Assembly (NCBI RefSeq): GCF_000144405.1
Contig: NC_014371.1
Coordinates: 1 to 64,000, forward strand
Source of the DNA: Prevotella melaninogenica ATCC 25845
GTDB taxonomy: Bacteria; Bacteroidota; Bacteroidia; Bacteroidales; Bacteroidaceae
DNA length: 64,000 bases
Direction: 5' to 3'
Shown: positions 1 through 8,531 of the stretch, one piece after another
How positions within the stretch are numbered: the first letter of the stretch is position 1
Layout of the letters: the number at the start of each line of letters is the position of its first letter
Program-made: the position numbers and the translations under genes
The notes under the pieces: model-generated
Seen by the model: only the letters and a program-made list of their open reading frames with translations
Told to the model about the DNA's origin: nothing
Database searches by the model: none

Positions 1-113
1 AAAATGAGTGGTTCGTAAGAAAGACGACGCAACCTCCACAGATATAACGATTTACAAACTTTCACGTCTTTAGGACATTATCTTACAAATAGTTCTCTTT
101 ATAAATAAATTGC

Positions 114-121
114 TATCTTTG
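114..121 (+). promoter_or_regulatory. dnaA promoter, -7 box
   Basis: TATCTTTG fits the Bacteroidota sigma-ABfr -7 consensus TAnnTTTG and lies about 78 bases before the dnaA start codon. No clear TTG -33 element is visible. The 198 bases before dnaA are AT-rich and contain no obvious cluster of DnaA boxes. Confidence 0.5.
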
Positions 122-198
122 CACTATCGAAATTAAATCAGAGATAGTCGGCAAGCCACTATTTCGAGAAAGACATAGATATTTATAGATAACCAATT

Positions 199-1605
199 AT
201 GAACGTCAGTCCTAAAAATCTTTGGGATAGTTGCCTCCAGCTCATAAAGGAGAATGTGACCGAGCAGCAATTTGACACCTGGTTTCGTCCGATTGTATTA
301 CAATCGTACAAGCCAGCATCAAAGACATTGTTAGTTCAGGTCCCAAGCCAATTCGTATATGAGTATTTGGAAGGTCATTACGTAGACTTGCTACGTAAGG
401 TGTTGACGCGTGTCTTCGGACAAGGCGTACAACTGACGTATCGTGTAATGGTTGATCAGGAGAATCACTTGTCACAAGACTTAGAGCAGGACACCGTAGA
501 AGATATCTCGTCACAGCGTCCTACTGCTCGCGCTAATCAGAGCCCAACCGTACTGGATACAGTGCCACAGGACCTCGATTCGCAGCTTGACCCTCATAAG
601 TCATTCAGCAACTATGTTGAAGGCGACAGCAACAAACTACCACGCTCTATCGGTCTTTCTATCGCAGAACATCCTAACACAACACAGTTTAACCCAATGT
701 TCATCTATGGACCATCGGGCTGTGGAAAGACTCACCTTGTGAATGCTATCGGATTAAAAGCAAAGCAGCTTTATCCACAAAAGCGTGTGTTATACGTGTC
801 TGCACGTCTGTTCCAAGTACAGTACACCGATTCTGTACGACAGAATACTACCAACGATTTTATCAACTTCTATCAGACAATTGATATTCTCATTGTCGAT
901 GATATTCAGGAATGGGTTACTGCAACAAAGACGCAGGACACCTTCTTCCACATCTTCAACCACCTTTTCCGTAATGGAAAACGTATCATCTTAGCGAGCG
1001 ACCGTCCACCAGTCGACCTGAAGGGTATGAACGACCGCCTGCTGACTCGTTTCTCTTGCGGACTGATCGCAGAGTTGGAAAAGCCAAACGTACAGCTTTG
1101 TGTGGATATTCTCCATAGCAAGATTAAGCGTGATGGTCTTAACATTCCAGAGGATGTAGTGCGCTTCATCGCCGAAACTGCTAATGGCAGCGTACGTGAT
1201 CTTCAAGGTGTAATCAACTCATTGCTCGCTTACAGCGTCGTTTACAATAGTAATATTGATATGCGATTGGCTGAGCGTGTTATCAAACGTGCAGTGAAGA
1301 TTGACGACGAACCGCTGACAATTGACGATATCTTGGATAAGGTATGTACACATTATAATGTCACGATGTCGGCAGTCAACTCTCGTTCTCGTAAGAAAGA
1401 CATTGTGATGGCACGCCAAGTGAGCATGTATATGGCACAGAAATATACGAAGATGCCTGCAAGTCGTATCGGAAAGTTGGTGGGTAATCGTGACCACAGC
1501 ACCGTAATCCACAGCTGTTCAAAGATTGAAGACCGACTGAAAGTTGACAAAGGATTCCATGCTGAAATCGCAAGTATTGAAAACTCTTTTAAGTTAAAAG
1601 CATAA
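199..1605 (+). CDS. dnaA: Chromosomal replication initiator DnaA
   Basis: DnaA binds origin DnaA boxes, oligomerises with ATP and opens the duplex. The 468-aa length is normal for the family. The N-terminal helicase-loading domain (about residues 1-90) starts with the familiar LWDSCLQLIKENVTEQQFDT region. A polar linker follows, then the AAA+ domain with Walker A GPSGCGKTHL near residue 172 and Walker B ILIVDD near residue 232. The C-terminal DNA-binding domain carries the signature GNRDHSTVIHSCSKIEDRL. The P-loop reads GPSGCGKT where many family members have a GxxGxGKT variant; that is compatible with function. The start follows a -7 box and has no Shine-Dalgarno. It appears monocistronic: a terminator hairpin follows directly, and dnaN is not adjacent, as is usual in Bacteroidota. 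Confidence 0.98.
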   Translation: MNVSPKNLWDSCLQLIKENVTEQQFDTWFRPIVLQSYKPASKTLLVQVPSQFVYEYLEGHYVDLLRKVLTRVFGQGVQLTYRVMVDQENHLSQDLEQDTVEDISSQRPTARANQSPTVLDTVPQDLDSQLDPHKSFSNYVEGDSNKLPRSIGLSIAEHPNTTQFNPMFIYGPSGCGKTHLVNAIGLKAKQLYPQKRVLYVSARLFQVQYTDSVRQNTTNDFINFYQTIDILIVDDIQEWVTATKTQDTFFHIFNHLFRNGKRIILASDRPPVDLKGMNDRLLTRFSCGLIAELEKPNVQLCVDILHSKIKRDGLNIPEDVVRFIAETANGSVRDLQGVINSLLAYSVVYNSNIDMRLAERVIKRAVKIDDEPLTIDDILDKVCTHYNVTMSAVNSRSRKKDIVMARQVSMYMAQKYTKMPASRIGKLVGNRDHSTVIHSCSKIEDRLKVDKGFHAEIASIENSFKLKA

Positions 1606-1617
1606 GGTATTAGTTTG

Positions 1618-1650
1618 AAAGTCTGTCGCAAGCTTGTGGCAGGCTTTTTT
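1618..1650 (+). terminator. Rho-independent terminator of dnaA
   Basis: An imperfect hairpin (AGTCTG / CAGGCT arms around GCAAGCTTGT) starts about 13 bases after the dnaA stop and runs into TTTTTT. Confidence 0.75.
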
Positions 1651-1668
1651 AATTGACTTAAACCTTAA

Positions 1669-1737
1669 ACCCTCACCTGAAAATAACCTTCCCCTCACTC
1701 TGAAAATAACCTTTCCCTCGCTCTGAAAAATCATTAC
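1669..1737. repeat. Short tandem repeat, about 22-23 bp x 3
   Basis: Three consecutive units begin CCCTCAC/CCCTCACT/CCCTCGCT and share CTGAAAAT. It lies just before R1 copy A; the third unit runs into TGAAAAATCATTAC, which is also found in the flank of other R1 copies. Confidence 0.6.
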
Positions 1738-1834
1738 AAAACAAACAAAAATATCCCATTGAAAGTCCCTAAAAGCACTTAAAATAGTGTCTTTGTAACT
1801 CGCAGAGCATCAAATACTTTTACGCGCGCATTTC

Positions 1835-1944
1835 AAAAGGTGCTTGCTTCGAGTTCAAAAGGGCGTTAGTAAGCGTTCAAAAGGGCATCTTTTGCAAGCC
1901 AATTAGGCGTCTTTTCGAAGTCAAAAGAGCATCTTTTAAAATCG
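1835..1944 (-). repeat. R1 repeat copy A (five 22-bp units)
   Basis: Five contiguous units of exactly 22 bases begin at 1835, 1857, 1879, 1901 and 1923. Each starts AAAA or AATT and has a core such as GGGCGTTAG, GGGCATC or GGCGTC. In the reverse complement the order of unit types matches the other copies (B to F). It sits in an 800-base non-coding stretch (1606-2409) that otherwise shows only the terminator, the short tandem repeat and the doxX leader. Confidence 0.8.
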
Positions 1945-2246
1945 AGGATGTGAAAAATCATTACATTTAGTGTAAGGAGTAGCTTTACAGACAACAAAAA
2001 ATACATATATTTTTCTATGTTTTATGCGAGCGTATTTCTGTCGTGAATATTGTAAAAAGATAAATGCCTATACGTAATTTTATAACAAAAATGATGAGTT
2101 GTTGAGCAATAAAAGCTATGATTTCAATTATTCTATTCGTAAAATAGACCGAGGGTTGAGTCGATTACAGATGATAATGTGGAGTCAAATTACTCCATGA
2201 TTGAAAATAATCCCCCAAAAGGAGTGGGTCTCTCAGATTAAATTTG

Positions 2247-2409
2247 TATCTTTGCCATGTTTATCGTCAGATTCTATTGTTTTTTTGCAACACTAAGATA
2301 AGTGGAAATTCTGACATTGCAAAATCCTGAGCAACTTTTTGTCGCTCAGGTACTTAAAAAGTTTAATTTATAATAGTGTTGTGGAATTAATAGATAACAA
2401 AAAAGAAAC
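2247..2409 (+). promoter_or_regulatory. Promoter and structured leader of the doxX remnant
   Basis: A TATCTTTG -7 box (2247-2254) is followed by about 155 bases of leader. Visible pairings are GTCAGA with TCTGAC, TTTTGCAA with TTGCAAAA, and a 7-bp hairpin CCTGAGC/GCTCAGG near 2325-2350. The complementary segments suggest a conserved cis-regulatory RNA, but I cannot name its family. Confidence 0.5.
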
Positions 2410-2550
2410 ATGAAGAAAATATTAAACATGTTGCTACCCAACGTGCAGCAAAATTGCAGTACAGCCGCCTTGTTGGTGTTTGTTCTGCTGTTCTTTGCAG
2501 GTTCAGGACGCTTCTCGGTAGACGGCTGGTTGGCTAAAAAATTGTCTTAA
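2410..2550 (+). pseudogene. DoxX-family membrane protein, internally deleted remnant
   Basis: This 46-aa ORF begins MKKILNMLLPNVQQNCST, which looks like the start of a Bacteroidota DoxX protein. After about 22 residues it jumps to FFAGSGRFSVDGWL, which looks like the extreme C-terminus of DoxX proteins (GxGRFSLD-like ending). Most of the four-helix membrane body is missing, so it appears to be an in-frame internal deletion. The leader upstream is intact, so the RNA may still be made. Family assignment rests on remembered DoxX termini and is moderately secure. Confidence 0.6.
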
Positions 2551-2718
2551 AGATACAAAAGTGTGGGTTAAGGGCGATACAAAGCACCGTGCTTGCCCCG
2601 TTTTAGATAAACAAAAGCGGCGATTAAGCCAGTAAAGCCAGCTTACTTTGAGTAGAAAGTTTATCACATTAACCCCTCAAATCACAGTAACCATCAACTA
2701 ATTCTACCCTTCTTCACG

Positions 2719-4323
2719 ATGATAGAACATCAATTAGTCTTGATCATTGCGCTCATTTTAGCCACTTGTTTATTGATTATGGTGAGTCAGCGCGTAAAAG
2801 TGGCCTATCCCATTATGCTTGTATTGGGTGGTGTGGCAATGAGTTTCATTCCTGGAATGCCCCGTTTCAATATCAATCCCGATTTGATATTCCTTGTGTT
2901 TTTGCCGCCTATACTGTACGAAGCGGCGTATTACAACTCGTGGAAAGAACTGTGGCGATGGCGCAGGATAATAAGTTCGTTTGCCTTTATTGTGGTGTTT
3001 ATCACGGCCCTTGTTGTGGGATTTATAGCCAACACCTTTATTCCGGGTTTCTCGGTGGCCTTAGGTTTTTTGTTGGGTGGCATTGTTTCGCCCCCCGATG
3101 CCGTGTCGGCAGCCGCCATTATGAAATTTGTAAAGGTGCCAAGGCGTATATCGGCCATTCTGGAAGGCGAGAGTTTGTTCAACGATGCCAGTTCGCTCAT
3201 CATCGTTAAGTTTGCCCTTATAGCCATAGGGACAGGTCAATTTGTGTGGTATCAGGCCACCGCATCCTTTATATGGATGGTGATTGGCGGCGCTGGAGTG
3301 GGCGTGCTGCTGTCGTATGCGATTATTAAGTTGCACAAGTGGTTGCACAAGTGGCTGCCCATAGACGAGAATATCAACACGATGTTCACCATTTTTAGTC
3401 CATATGTGATGTATATTGCTGCCGAAACCGTAGAGGCATCAGGCGTGTTGGCCGTGGTGAGTGGTGGGCTTTACTTCAGTTATCGCCGCTTACAAATCAT
3501 TGGCTCGTCGTCGAGATTGCGTTCCGAGCATGTGTGGAACTTCCTTATTTTCTTGCTCAATGGTATGGCATTTTTGCTTATCGGACTGGATTTGCCCGAG
3601 ATAATGACCGGTTTGAAAGAAGATAGCGTGAGTCTTTGGATGGCAACAGCCTACGGTTTGCTCATCACCATGGCATTAGTGGTTATCCGTATGGGTGCGG
3701 CTTTCAGTGCAGTGTATATCACACGCTTTATGAGTAAGTTTATAACGGTGGCCGATTCACGCAAACAAAGCTATGCCGGACCCTTGGTTTTGGGCTGGAC
3801 AGGCATGCGCGGAGTGGTTTCGCTGGCTGCAGCTTTGTCTATTCCGCTGTATATTCCAGGCACGCAAATAGCTTTTCCCGAACGAAGTTTGGTGCTCTAC
3901 ATCACGTTTATGGTGATAACCCTCACGCTAATATTCCAAGGATTGACGCTTCCCGTGCTGCTCAAGATAGTGAAGCTGCCCAATTACGACGACCATATGT
4001 CCCACGCAGAAGCCCAACGCATCATCCGAATAGGTATGGCACAGGCCAGTCTTGACTTTCTGGAGCGCAACAATATGTCAGAAAACATAACCCATTCGGC
4101 GGTGTTAAACAACCTGGGGAACCACTGGAACGAGCTGTTGGAGAGCGAAGGGAGCGCCACACTCTACGATGAGGTGGCGAGAAAAACCTATCGCGAGATA
4201 CTTGAAGAGCAACGATTGTGGTTGAACAAGCTTAACAACGAAAACGAAAGAGTGGACGAGGAACTTGTGAGACACTATATTCATCGCATCGACTTAGAAG
4301 AAGAACGCCTATTGAAAGAGTAA
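2719..4323 (+). CDS. Na+/H+ antiporter, CPA1/NhaP type
   Basis: An inner-membrane cation/proton antiporter that extrudes Na+ (or K+) in exchange for H+. The 534-aa protein has about 12 hydrophobic segments over residues 1-425, then a charged cytoplasmic tail of about 110 residues rich in Glu/Arg. CPA1 hallmarks are visible: the PPDAVSAAAI segment near residue 131, the ion-binding ESLFNDASS motif near residue 150, and GWTGMRGVVSLAAALSIP near residue 358. The gene stands alone, with a doxX remnant upstream and a MITE downstream. Its preference for GCC and TTG codons looks different from the flanking genes, so acquisition by transfer is possible. Ion specificity cannot be read from sequence. Confidence 0.9.
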   Translation: MIEHQLVLIIALILATCLLIMVSQRVKVAYPIMLVLGGVAMSFIPGMPRFNINPDLIFLVFLPPILYEAAYYNSWKELWRWRRIISSFAFIVVFITALVVGFIANTFIPGFSVALGFLLGGIVSPPDAVSAAAIMKFVKVPRRISAILEGESLFNDASSLIIVKFALIAIGTGQFVWYQATASFIWMVIGGAGVGVLLSYAIIKLHKWLHKWLPIDENINTMFTIFSPYVMYIAAETVEASGVLAVVSGGLYFSYRRLQIIGSSSRLRSEHVWNFLIFLLNGMAFLLIGLDLPEIMTGLKEDSVSLWMATAYGLLITMALVVIRMGAAFSAVYITRFMSKFITVADSRKQSYAGPLVLGWTGMRGVVSLAAALSIPLYIPGTQIAFPERSLVLYITFMVITLTLIFQGLTLPVLLKIVKLPNYDDHMSHAEAQRIIRIGMAQASLDFLERNNMSENITHSAVLNNLGNHWNELLESEGSATLYDEVARKTYREILEEQRLWLNKLNNENERVDEELVRHYIHRIDLEEERLLKE

Positions 4324-4410
4324 AACCCAAGACATAGATGTAGAAAATAAGCTTGGAAGAGGTTGTTTTTTAACCCGTTGGCGGAATTAAAATGTAGCTA
4401 TAATGATATA

Positions 4411-4612
4411 CCTTAATTCCGCAGCATTATTCCTTGTGCGAAAATTTTATATGTTGAGATGTCTTTTTGGGGCTCTATATGTTGATATGAGGTGCTTCGG
4501 TGTTTCTTGGGTCTTTTCTAAGCATAAAATCCCCATATCAATGGATAAATCCCCAAAATGTCACTTCAATATATAAAATTTTCGCACAAGGAATAATGCT
4601 GCGGAATTGAGG
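4411..4612. mobile_element. MITE related to an IS1380-type element
   Basis: A 202-base non-coding element with near-perfect terminal inverted repeats of about 45 bases. The left end begins CCTTAATTCCGCAGCAT and continues through CCTTGTGCGAAAATTTTATAT; the right end is its complement. The interior just before the right repeat (CCCCATATCAATGGATAA) also occurs at the right end of the transposase remnant at 6851-7618. It therefore looks like a non-autonomous derivative mobilised by that IS type. A clean target duplication is not obvious. Confidence 0.8.
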
Positions 4613-4681
4613 TAATAAAGCAAAATTCAATCAACAAAAGAATTTCTGAGAATAAAAGAATGAAATTACAGCATAAATAAC

Positions 4682-4823
4682 TACATTTGCAGTTGTACAC
4701 TTTTATTTGACAACGTACAGATAAGGCTGGAGAGAAACAGAGCCGTTATCACCCTCTGACTTCTATAACAATTATATATTGTGCCTCGCCTGACCATCTG
4801 CTCCGGTCTTGGCGAGGCACTTT
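4682..4823 (+). ncRNA. Possible small RNA between nhaP and adh
   Basis: A plus-strand TACATTTG box (4682-4689) is followed about 90 bases later by a strong hairpin with a 10-bp perfect stem (GTGCCTCGCC / GGCGAGGCAC, 4781-4820) and TTT. No ORF lies between them. Promoter plus hairpin suggests a transcript of about 130 nt. The same hairpin could instead end the converging adh transcript, although it lacks a U-run in that direction. Confidence 0.3.
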
Positions 4824-4851
4824 ACATTCAATGCTACGAAAAACTAATTCT

Positions 4852-6018
4852 CTATAGCGATGCGGTGACAATCTCGGCGATGTCCTGTTCCGACAGGGGT
4901 GCGAAGGGACAGTTCTCCAAGTGGTCGATAGAGGCTACATGGTGAGCCATCTCTCCGACTCGGCTTTCGTCGATGCCCACCTCGCGGAGGTGCATGGGGA
5001 TGTCGATGGATTCGAAGAACTTATAAGTGCGGTCGATGACCTGTTCAGCTATCTCTTTATCAGTTCCTTCCGTGATGCCGTAGATGTTCTTGCCGAACTT
5101 CACGAAGCGCTCCATCGTTTTCTCTGAGAGCACATGTTTCATCCATCGGGGCGTGATGATGGCGAGTCCGACACCATGCGTGATGTCATAGTAGGCCGAG
5201 AGGGCGTGCTCGATGGCGTGCATGGGCCATCCGCTGCCGCCCGTTCCCATCGCTAAGATGCCGTTGCAGCCAAAGGTGCAGGCATACATCAGTTCGGCGC
5301 GGGCCTCATAGTTATCGGGTTCCTTCATGGCCACGGACACCCACTTCATCAGCGTCTTTATCAGCGTCTCCAGGAAACCGTCGCTGATGTCGTTGGGCGA
5401 GGCACAGAAGTACTGCTCCATCATGTGGTTGATGGCATCGGCAGTACCAGCTGCAGTGTGCTTGGCAGGCACGGTGAAGGTGTATGTCGGGTCCATGAAC
5501 GAAGCCACGGGATAGAGCAACGCGTCCATGTAGCCGCGCTTGTCGTTGATGGCGGTATTGGTGATAACGCCACCGCAGTCATACTCCGAACCGGTAGCTG
5601 CCAGCGTGATGATGTCCACGATGGGCAGGGCCTTCTGAGCCTTCACCTTATAAGAAATCAAATCCCATGCTTCGCCGTCGTAGTAGGCACCGGCGGCAAT
5701 CGCTTTCGAGCAGTCGAGCACAGAGCCGCCGCCCACAGCCAGAATGACGTCAATCTTCTGCTCCTTGCAAATCCTGACACCTTCCAGCACGCTCGGGTCG
5801 TACTTCGGGTTGGGTTCGATGCCGGGCAGCTCGAAAATCTCGAAGTCCTTCAGCAAGTCCTTCACGAGGTCATATAGACCTATCTTCTTAATGCTGCCGC
5901 CACCGTAGGTCATCAGCACGCGCTTACCCAGAGGCCGCATGGTCTCCACTAATTTTTCTCTCACTACATCCTTGCCGAAAACGAGTCGGGTAGGAGTCCA
6001 ATAATCAAAGTTTACCAT
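4852..6018 (-). CDS. Iron-containing alcohol dehydrogenase (BDH/YqhD-like)
   Basis: NAD(P)H-dependent reduction of aldehydes to alcohols, or the reverse, by a metal-dependent cytosolic enzyme. About 388 aa when started at MVNFDYWTPTRLVFGKD, which matches the usual family start. A longer reading from 6087 would overlap the upstream gene and adds an atypical Arg/Cys-rich leader. The dinucleotide-binding GGGS motif (AVGGGSVLDCSKA, about residue 95) and metal ligands in DAINHMMEQ, HAIEHALS and ITHGVG are visible. The sequence resembles butanol dehydrogenase/YqhD more than glycerol dehydrogenase. It lies 23 bases after the CMD-cupin gene and is probably co-transcribed with it. Confidence 0.9.
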   Translation of the reverse strand: MVNFDYWTPTRLVFGKDVVREKLVETMRPLGKRVLMTYGGGSIKKIGLYDLVKDLLKDFEIFELPGIEPNPKYDPSVLEGVRICKEQKIDVILAVGGGSVLDCSKAIAAGAYYDGEAWDLISYKVKAQKALPIVDIITLAATGSEYDCGGVITNTAINDKRGYMDALLYPVASFMDPTYTFTVPAKHTAAGTADAINHMMEQYFCASPNDISDGFLETLIKTLMKWVSVAMKEPDNYEARAELMYACTFGCNGILAMGTGGSGWPMHAIEHALSAYYDITHGVGLAIITPRWMKHVLSEKTMERFVKFGKNIYGITEGTDKEIAEQVIDRTYKFFESIDIPMHLREVGIDESRVGEMAHHVASIDHLENCPFAPLSEQDIAEIVTASL

Positions 6019-6041
6019 AGTTATTCCGTATTTTATAGTTA

Positions 6042-6830
6042 TTACTTTAGCGTATCGTATACATCGTCGCCGACAGGTTCCAACCATTCGTTCGATGAGC
6101 TATCCTCAACGTGAGTATTGTAAGTTAGGTGCTGCATCCAACCGTCTCTGGCGGCTCCGTGCCAGTGTTTCACGCCCTCGGGGATGGCGATGACGGTGCC
6201 GGGCTTCATCTCCACAGCCTCCTTGCCCCACTCCTGATACCAGCCACGGCCGGCAACGCAGATGAGCACCTGAACGGATTTGTGATGAATGTGCCAGTTG
6301 TTGTGGCAACGGGGTTCAAACGTTACATTTACCACGCCCCCCTTATCAGCCTCCATCGGAGCGAGATAATTCAGCCCTATGAAGTATTTGGCATAACCCG
6401 TGTTAGGCTCGCCAATGGGATAGGGTGTACTTGCCTGAAATTCTTCTTTGGTCTGTATGTCTGAAGTCCACACCTCCTTGGCCATGTTGAACACCGCCCA
6501 TGCCTTAGGCCAGCCTATATAGAAAGCGGCGTGAGTGATCATCTCCGAAAATTCCTGTCGGGTCACGCCATTGGCTTTGGCCGTATTCAGGTGATATTTG
6601 AGCGATGAGTCGGTGATGCCTTGCGCCACGAGTGAGAGAATTGTGGTAAGCGAGCGGTCATGCAGGCTCATCTCTTCCTGACGGTTCCACACTTCACCGA
6701 AAAGAATGTCATCGTTGAGATGAGCAAATTCTGGTGCGAACTCTCCGAGGGTGGCACGTCCTGCGGTCTGCTTGATTTCTTTCCTTTCCATATTCTTTTG
6801 TGCTTGAATGCCCATCACAGCAGTTGCCAT
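6042..6830 (-). CDS. Carboxymuconolactone decarboxylase-like/cupin fusion, 5' end disrupted
   Basis: An N-terminal CMD/AhpD-like domain (about residues 30-120: ILSLVAQGITDSSLKYHLN, ITHAAFYIGWPKAWAVF) is fused to a C-terminal cupin (about residues 150-245: WHIHHKSVQVLICVAGRG, PGTVIAIPEGVKHWH) with the HxH...H metal-ligand pattern. The CxxC of true AhpD is absent. Catalytic role unknown; such fusions often sit beside reductases, as here. The frame stays open upstream of the first ATG and encodes IIIWALMATAVMGIQAQ, the hydrophobic end of a signal peptide whose true start is missing. The IS remnant begins 20 bases upstream. The protein is thus probably truncated, and export may be lost. Confidence 0.8.
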   Translation of the reverse strand: MATAVMGIQAQKNMERKEIKQTAGRATLGEFAPEFAHLNDDILFGEVWNRQEEMSLHDRSLTTILSLVAQGITDSSLKYHLNTAKANGVTRQEFSEMITHAAFYIGWPKAWAVFNMAKEVWTSDIQTKEEFQASTPYPIGEPNTGYAKYFIGLNYLAPMEADKGGVVNVTFEPRCHNNWHIHHKSVQVLICVAGRGWYQEWGKEAVEMKPGTVIAIPEGVKHWHGAARDGWMQHLTYNTHVEDSSSNEWLEPVGDDVYDTLK

Positions 6831-6850
6831 GAGAGCCCAAATTATTATTC

Positions 6851-7618
6851 CCTTAATTCCGCAGCATAAATTTTTGTGAGAACTCCAAGCGCCTGAGAAA
6901 CAAAGTTCTCAAAACACTTAGATATGCCAGAAATTTCACCTATCTTGGTGCTGCAAACATAACAAGTAAGCAAAAAACTGACATGACAAAGGTAGCAATT
7001 AAAAACGAGAATGTCACTTCCATCGCTGGAATTTATCATATTATGGACGTTTTCTCAAAGTTGAGCTTTGAAAAACTTACCGAATCTGTATTGGGCAAAC
7101 GTGGAAGTAGCGGCAAAGCATTCTGTTATGGAAGTATTTATAATGAACGTGGAGCAAGCGAAAAGAACTTCGACATACAGAACAATGACTTCGGATGGTC
7201 GCATCTGCCCTTTCCCTTTATGGCTGAGAATATGGTTTTCATGATGGTTACCGCCATGCTGAAGAACTTCTATCTCTATCTCATCCGTCATATCAGCGAG
7301 AAGGTCAAGCCATTGAAAAAGACAAGCAGGCTGAAAGCCTTTATCCTACATTTTGTCAGCGTGCCAGCAAAATGGGTGCGCACTGGAAGGCAGAACGTTC
7401 TGAACCTATATACAAATAAAACCTACTACTCTGAAGTCTTCCTTGAATAAACAGTATTTCTTTGTGGTTATCATATTCCCCATTGGTTTGGGTGGGGGAT
7501 TTCATGTCTATGCAAGAACCAAGAACCCCAGAAAATCCCCATATCAATGGATAAACCCCAAAAATGTCACTTCAATATATAAAAGTACCTCACAAGGAAT
7601 AATGCTGCGGAATTGAGG
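6851..7618. mobile_element. IS1380-type element with internal deletion
   Basis: The ends CCTTAATTCCGCAGCAT (left) and ATGCTGCGGAATTGAGG (right) form inverted repeats, shared with the MITE at 4411-4612. The element is only about 770 bases, where full IS1380-family elements are about 1.6-1.7 kb, and holds one shortened transposase. The flanks (ATTATT left, GATGTT right) do not show a target duplication. An ORF tail (7619-7663) unrelated to the left-flank gene directly abuts the right end. Both facts suggest that flanking DNA was deleted or rearranged at the element. Confidence 0.75.
6983..7450 (+). pseudogene. IS1380-family transposase, in-frame internal deletion
   Basis: 155 aa where about 430 is normal. 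The first 50 or so residues (MTKVAIKNENVTSIAGIYHI, ESVLGKRGSSGKAF) match the start of Bacteroidota IS1380 transposases. The remainder (FDIQNNDFGWSHLPFPF, ISEKVKPLKKTSRLKAF, WVRTGRQNVLNLYT) matches the end. The catalytic DDE core is gone, so the protein cannot transpose alone, although it could still bind ends. The frame is open across the junction. Confidence 0.8.
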
Positions 7619-7663
7619 GATGTTATCAATGCTATCAAGAAAAAGACAATGGAAACTGAGTAA
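7619..7663 (+). pseudogene. 3' tail of an unidentified truncated gene
   Basis: A frame open from the IS end reads DVINAIKKKTMETE and stops with TAA. It looks like the charged C-terminus of a gene whose body was lost at the IS junction. Too short to identify. Confidence 0.35.
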
Positions 7664-7740
7664 AATTATTTATCGCTTTTAATAAAGATACAAAAAATAA
7701 ATGTACCTTTACGGCGAATAATTATTAAACCTTTATTGAC

Positions 7741-7836
7741 ATGAAAAAATCTTTTTGCTTTCATCCCTTGTACTGCGTACAACGTTCTGTTTTGGGGATT
7801 CCAATGAATCTTGGTTGTGGAGAAAAAACGTAATAT
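7741..7836 (+). pseudogene. Relic of a signal-peptide gene
   Basis: ATGAAAAAATC starts a short frame, but the signal-peptide-like sequence FLLSSLVLRTTFCFG is in another frame, so a frameshift lies near the start. The DNA resembles the signal peptide of the lipoprotein-like ORF at 8518 (RFLLSSLVMCTLFCGS). It is probably a decayed paralogue. The surroundings (7664-7919) are AT-rich and show nothing else. Confidence 0.35.
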
Positions 7837-7919
7837 GAATGCTGGAAAAACAAGATTAAAATCAACAGCTGTATACGGAAGAATTATTTTTTGGAAAGAA
7901 ACTAAATAAAATATTAGTA

Positions 7920-8531
7920 ATGAGATTTTGTGCTATATTGATACTTTCTGTGATTTCAATTCTAAATAGTTTAGAATTGAAATCACAAACTGTTGTAAAA
8001 ATTTTAAGCAATGGTTGTAAGGTAGAGAGAAGTTTATTTCTAAACGAAAAAAAAATCGGGGTGTATAATAAACGAGGTAGATTGGTTAAATTGTCCGCAG
8101 ATGATATCAAATATCAAAAGATATTTTTAGATCAATCTTATAGCCTGATTGATTATGGAATAATTCTAAAATATCCCGAGGTCATATATAAAGATGCGTG
8201 TATTATTGCTGATATTTTGTCAAGTTATGACCCAAGCGAAATCTTATCGTTTACAAAGCCTATAGGGGAGCGAAAAAAGATTTCTATACAAGATATCAAT
8301 AAGTATTACACGTATCTTGATGCCAGTGTTGACTATGTATTTAGTATTAACATTATAGTCAAGGATAGTCTTATTACCCAATATAGTTATACTTACAAGC
8401 CCAATATGTCTGACGTCATTATTTCATATACATGTGTATTTACTTATGATAAAAATAATCGAATAGTAAAATTAGAAAAAATATATAGTCGACACTATGA
8501 AACAAAAGAAATCATATATGAAAACAAATAA
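7920..8531 (+). CDS. Hypothetical secreted protein
   Basis: 203 aa, not recognised. A hydrophobic N-terminus (FCAILILSVISILNSLELKS) looks like a signal peptide, with cleavage likely near residue 22. The mature part is Ile/Lys/Tyr-rich, probably beta-rich, with no cysteine-rich or catalytic pattern. The gene is markedly AT-rich compared with dnaA or adh, in an accessory region between mobile-element remnants, which suggests horizontal acquisition. It overlaps the next small ORF by 14 bases, so the two are probably translated together. Confidence 0.6.
   Translation: MRFCAILILSVISILNSLELKSQTVVKILSNGCKVERSLFLNEKKIGVYNKRGRLVKLSADDIKYQKIFLDQSYSLIDYGIILKYPEVIYKDACIIADILSSYDPSEILSFTKPIGERKKISIQDINKYYTYLDASVDYVFSINIIVKDSLITQYSYTYKPNMSDVIISYTCVFTYDKNNRIVKLEKIYSRHYETKEIIYENK

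Noticed and set aside
771..779. Perfect DnaA box TTATCCACA inside dnaA
   Set aside because: A single site in coding sequence; an identical site lies inside the phosphoesterase gene (27354). No cluster or AT-rich unwinding region supports an origin here.
1835..1944. R1 arrays as a CRISPR array
   Set aside because: The 22-base units are contiguous with no unique spacers, differ from each other in a fixed order, and no cas gene is present.
6018..6087. Longer adh start at 6087
   Set aside because: Adds an Arg/Cys-rich leader unlike the family and overlaps the upstream CMD-cupin gene; MVNFDYW is the conserved start.
7055..7291. Minus-strand ORF across the IS remnant
   Set aside because: Antisense shadow of the transposase remnant with no family features.
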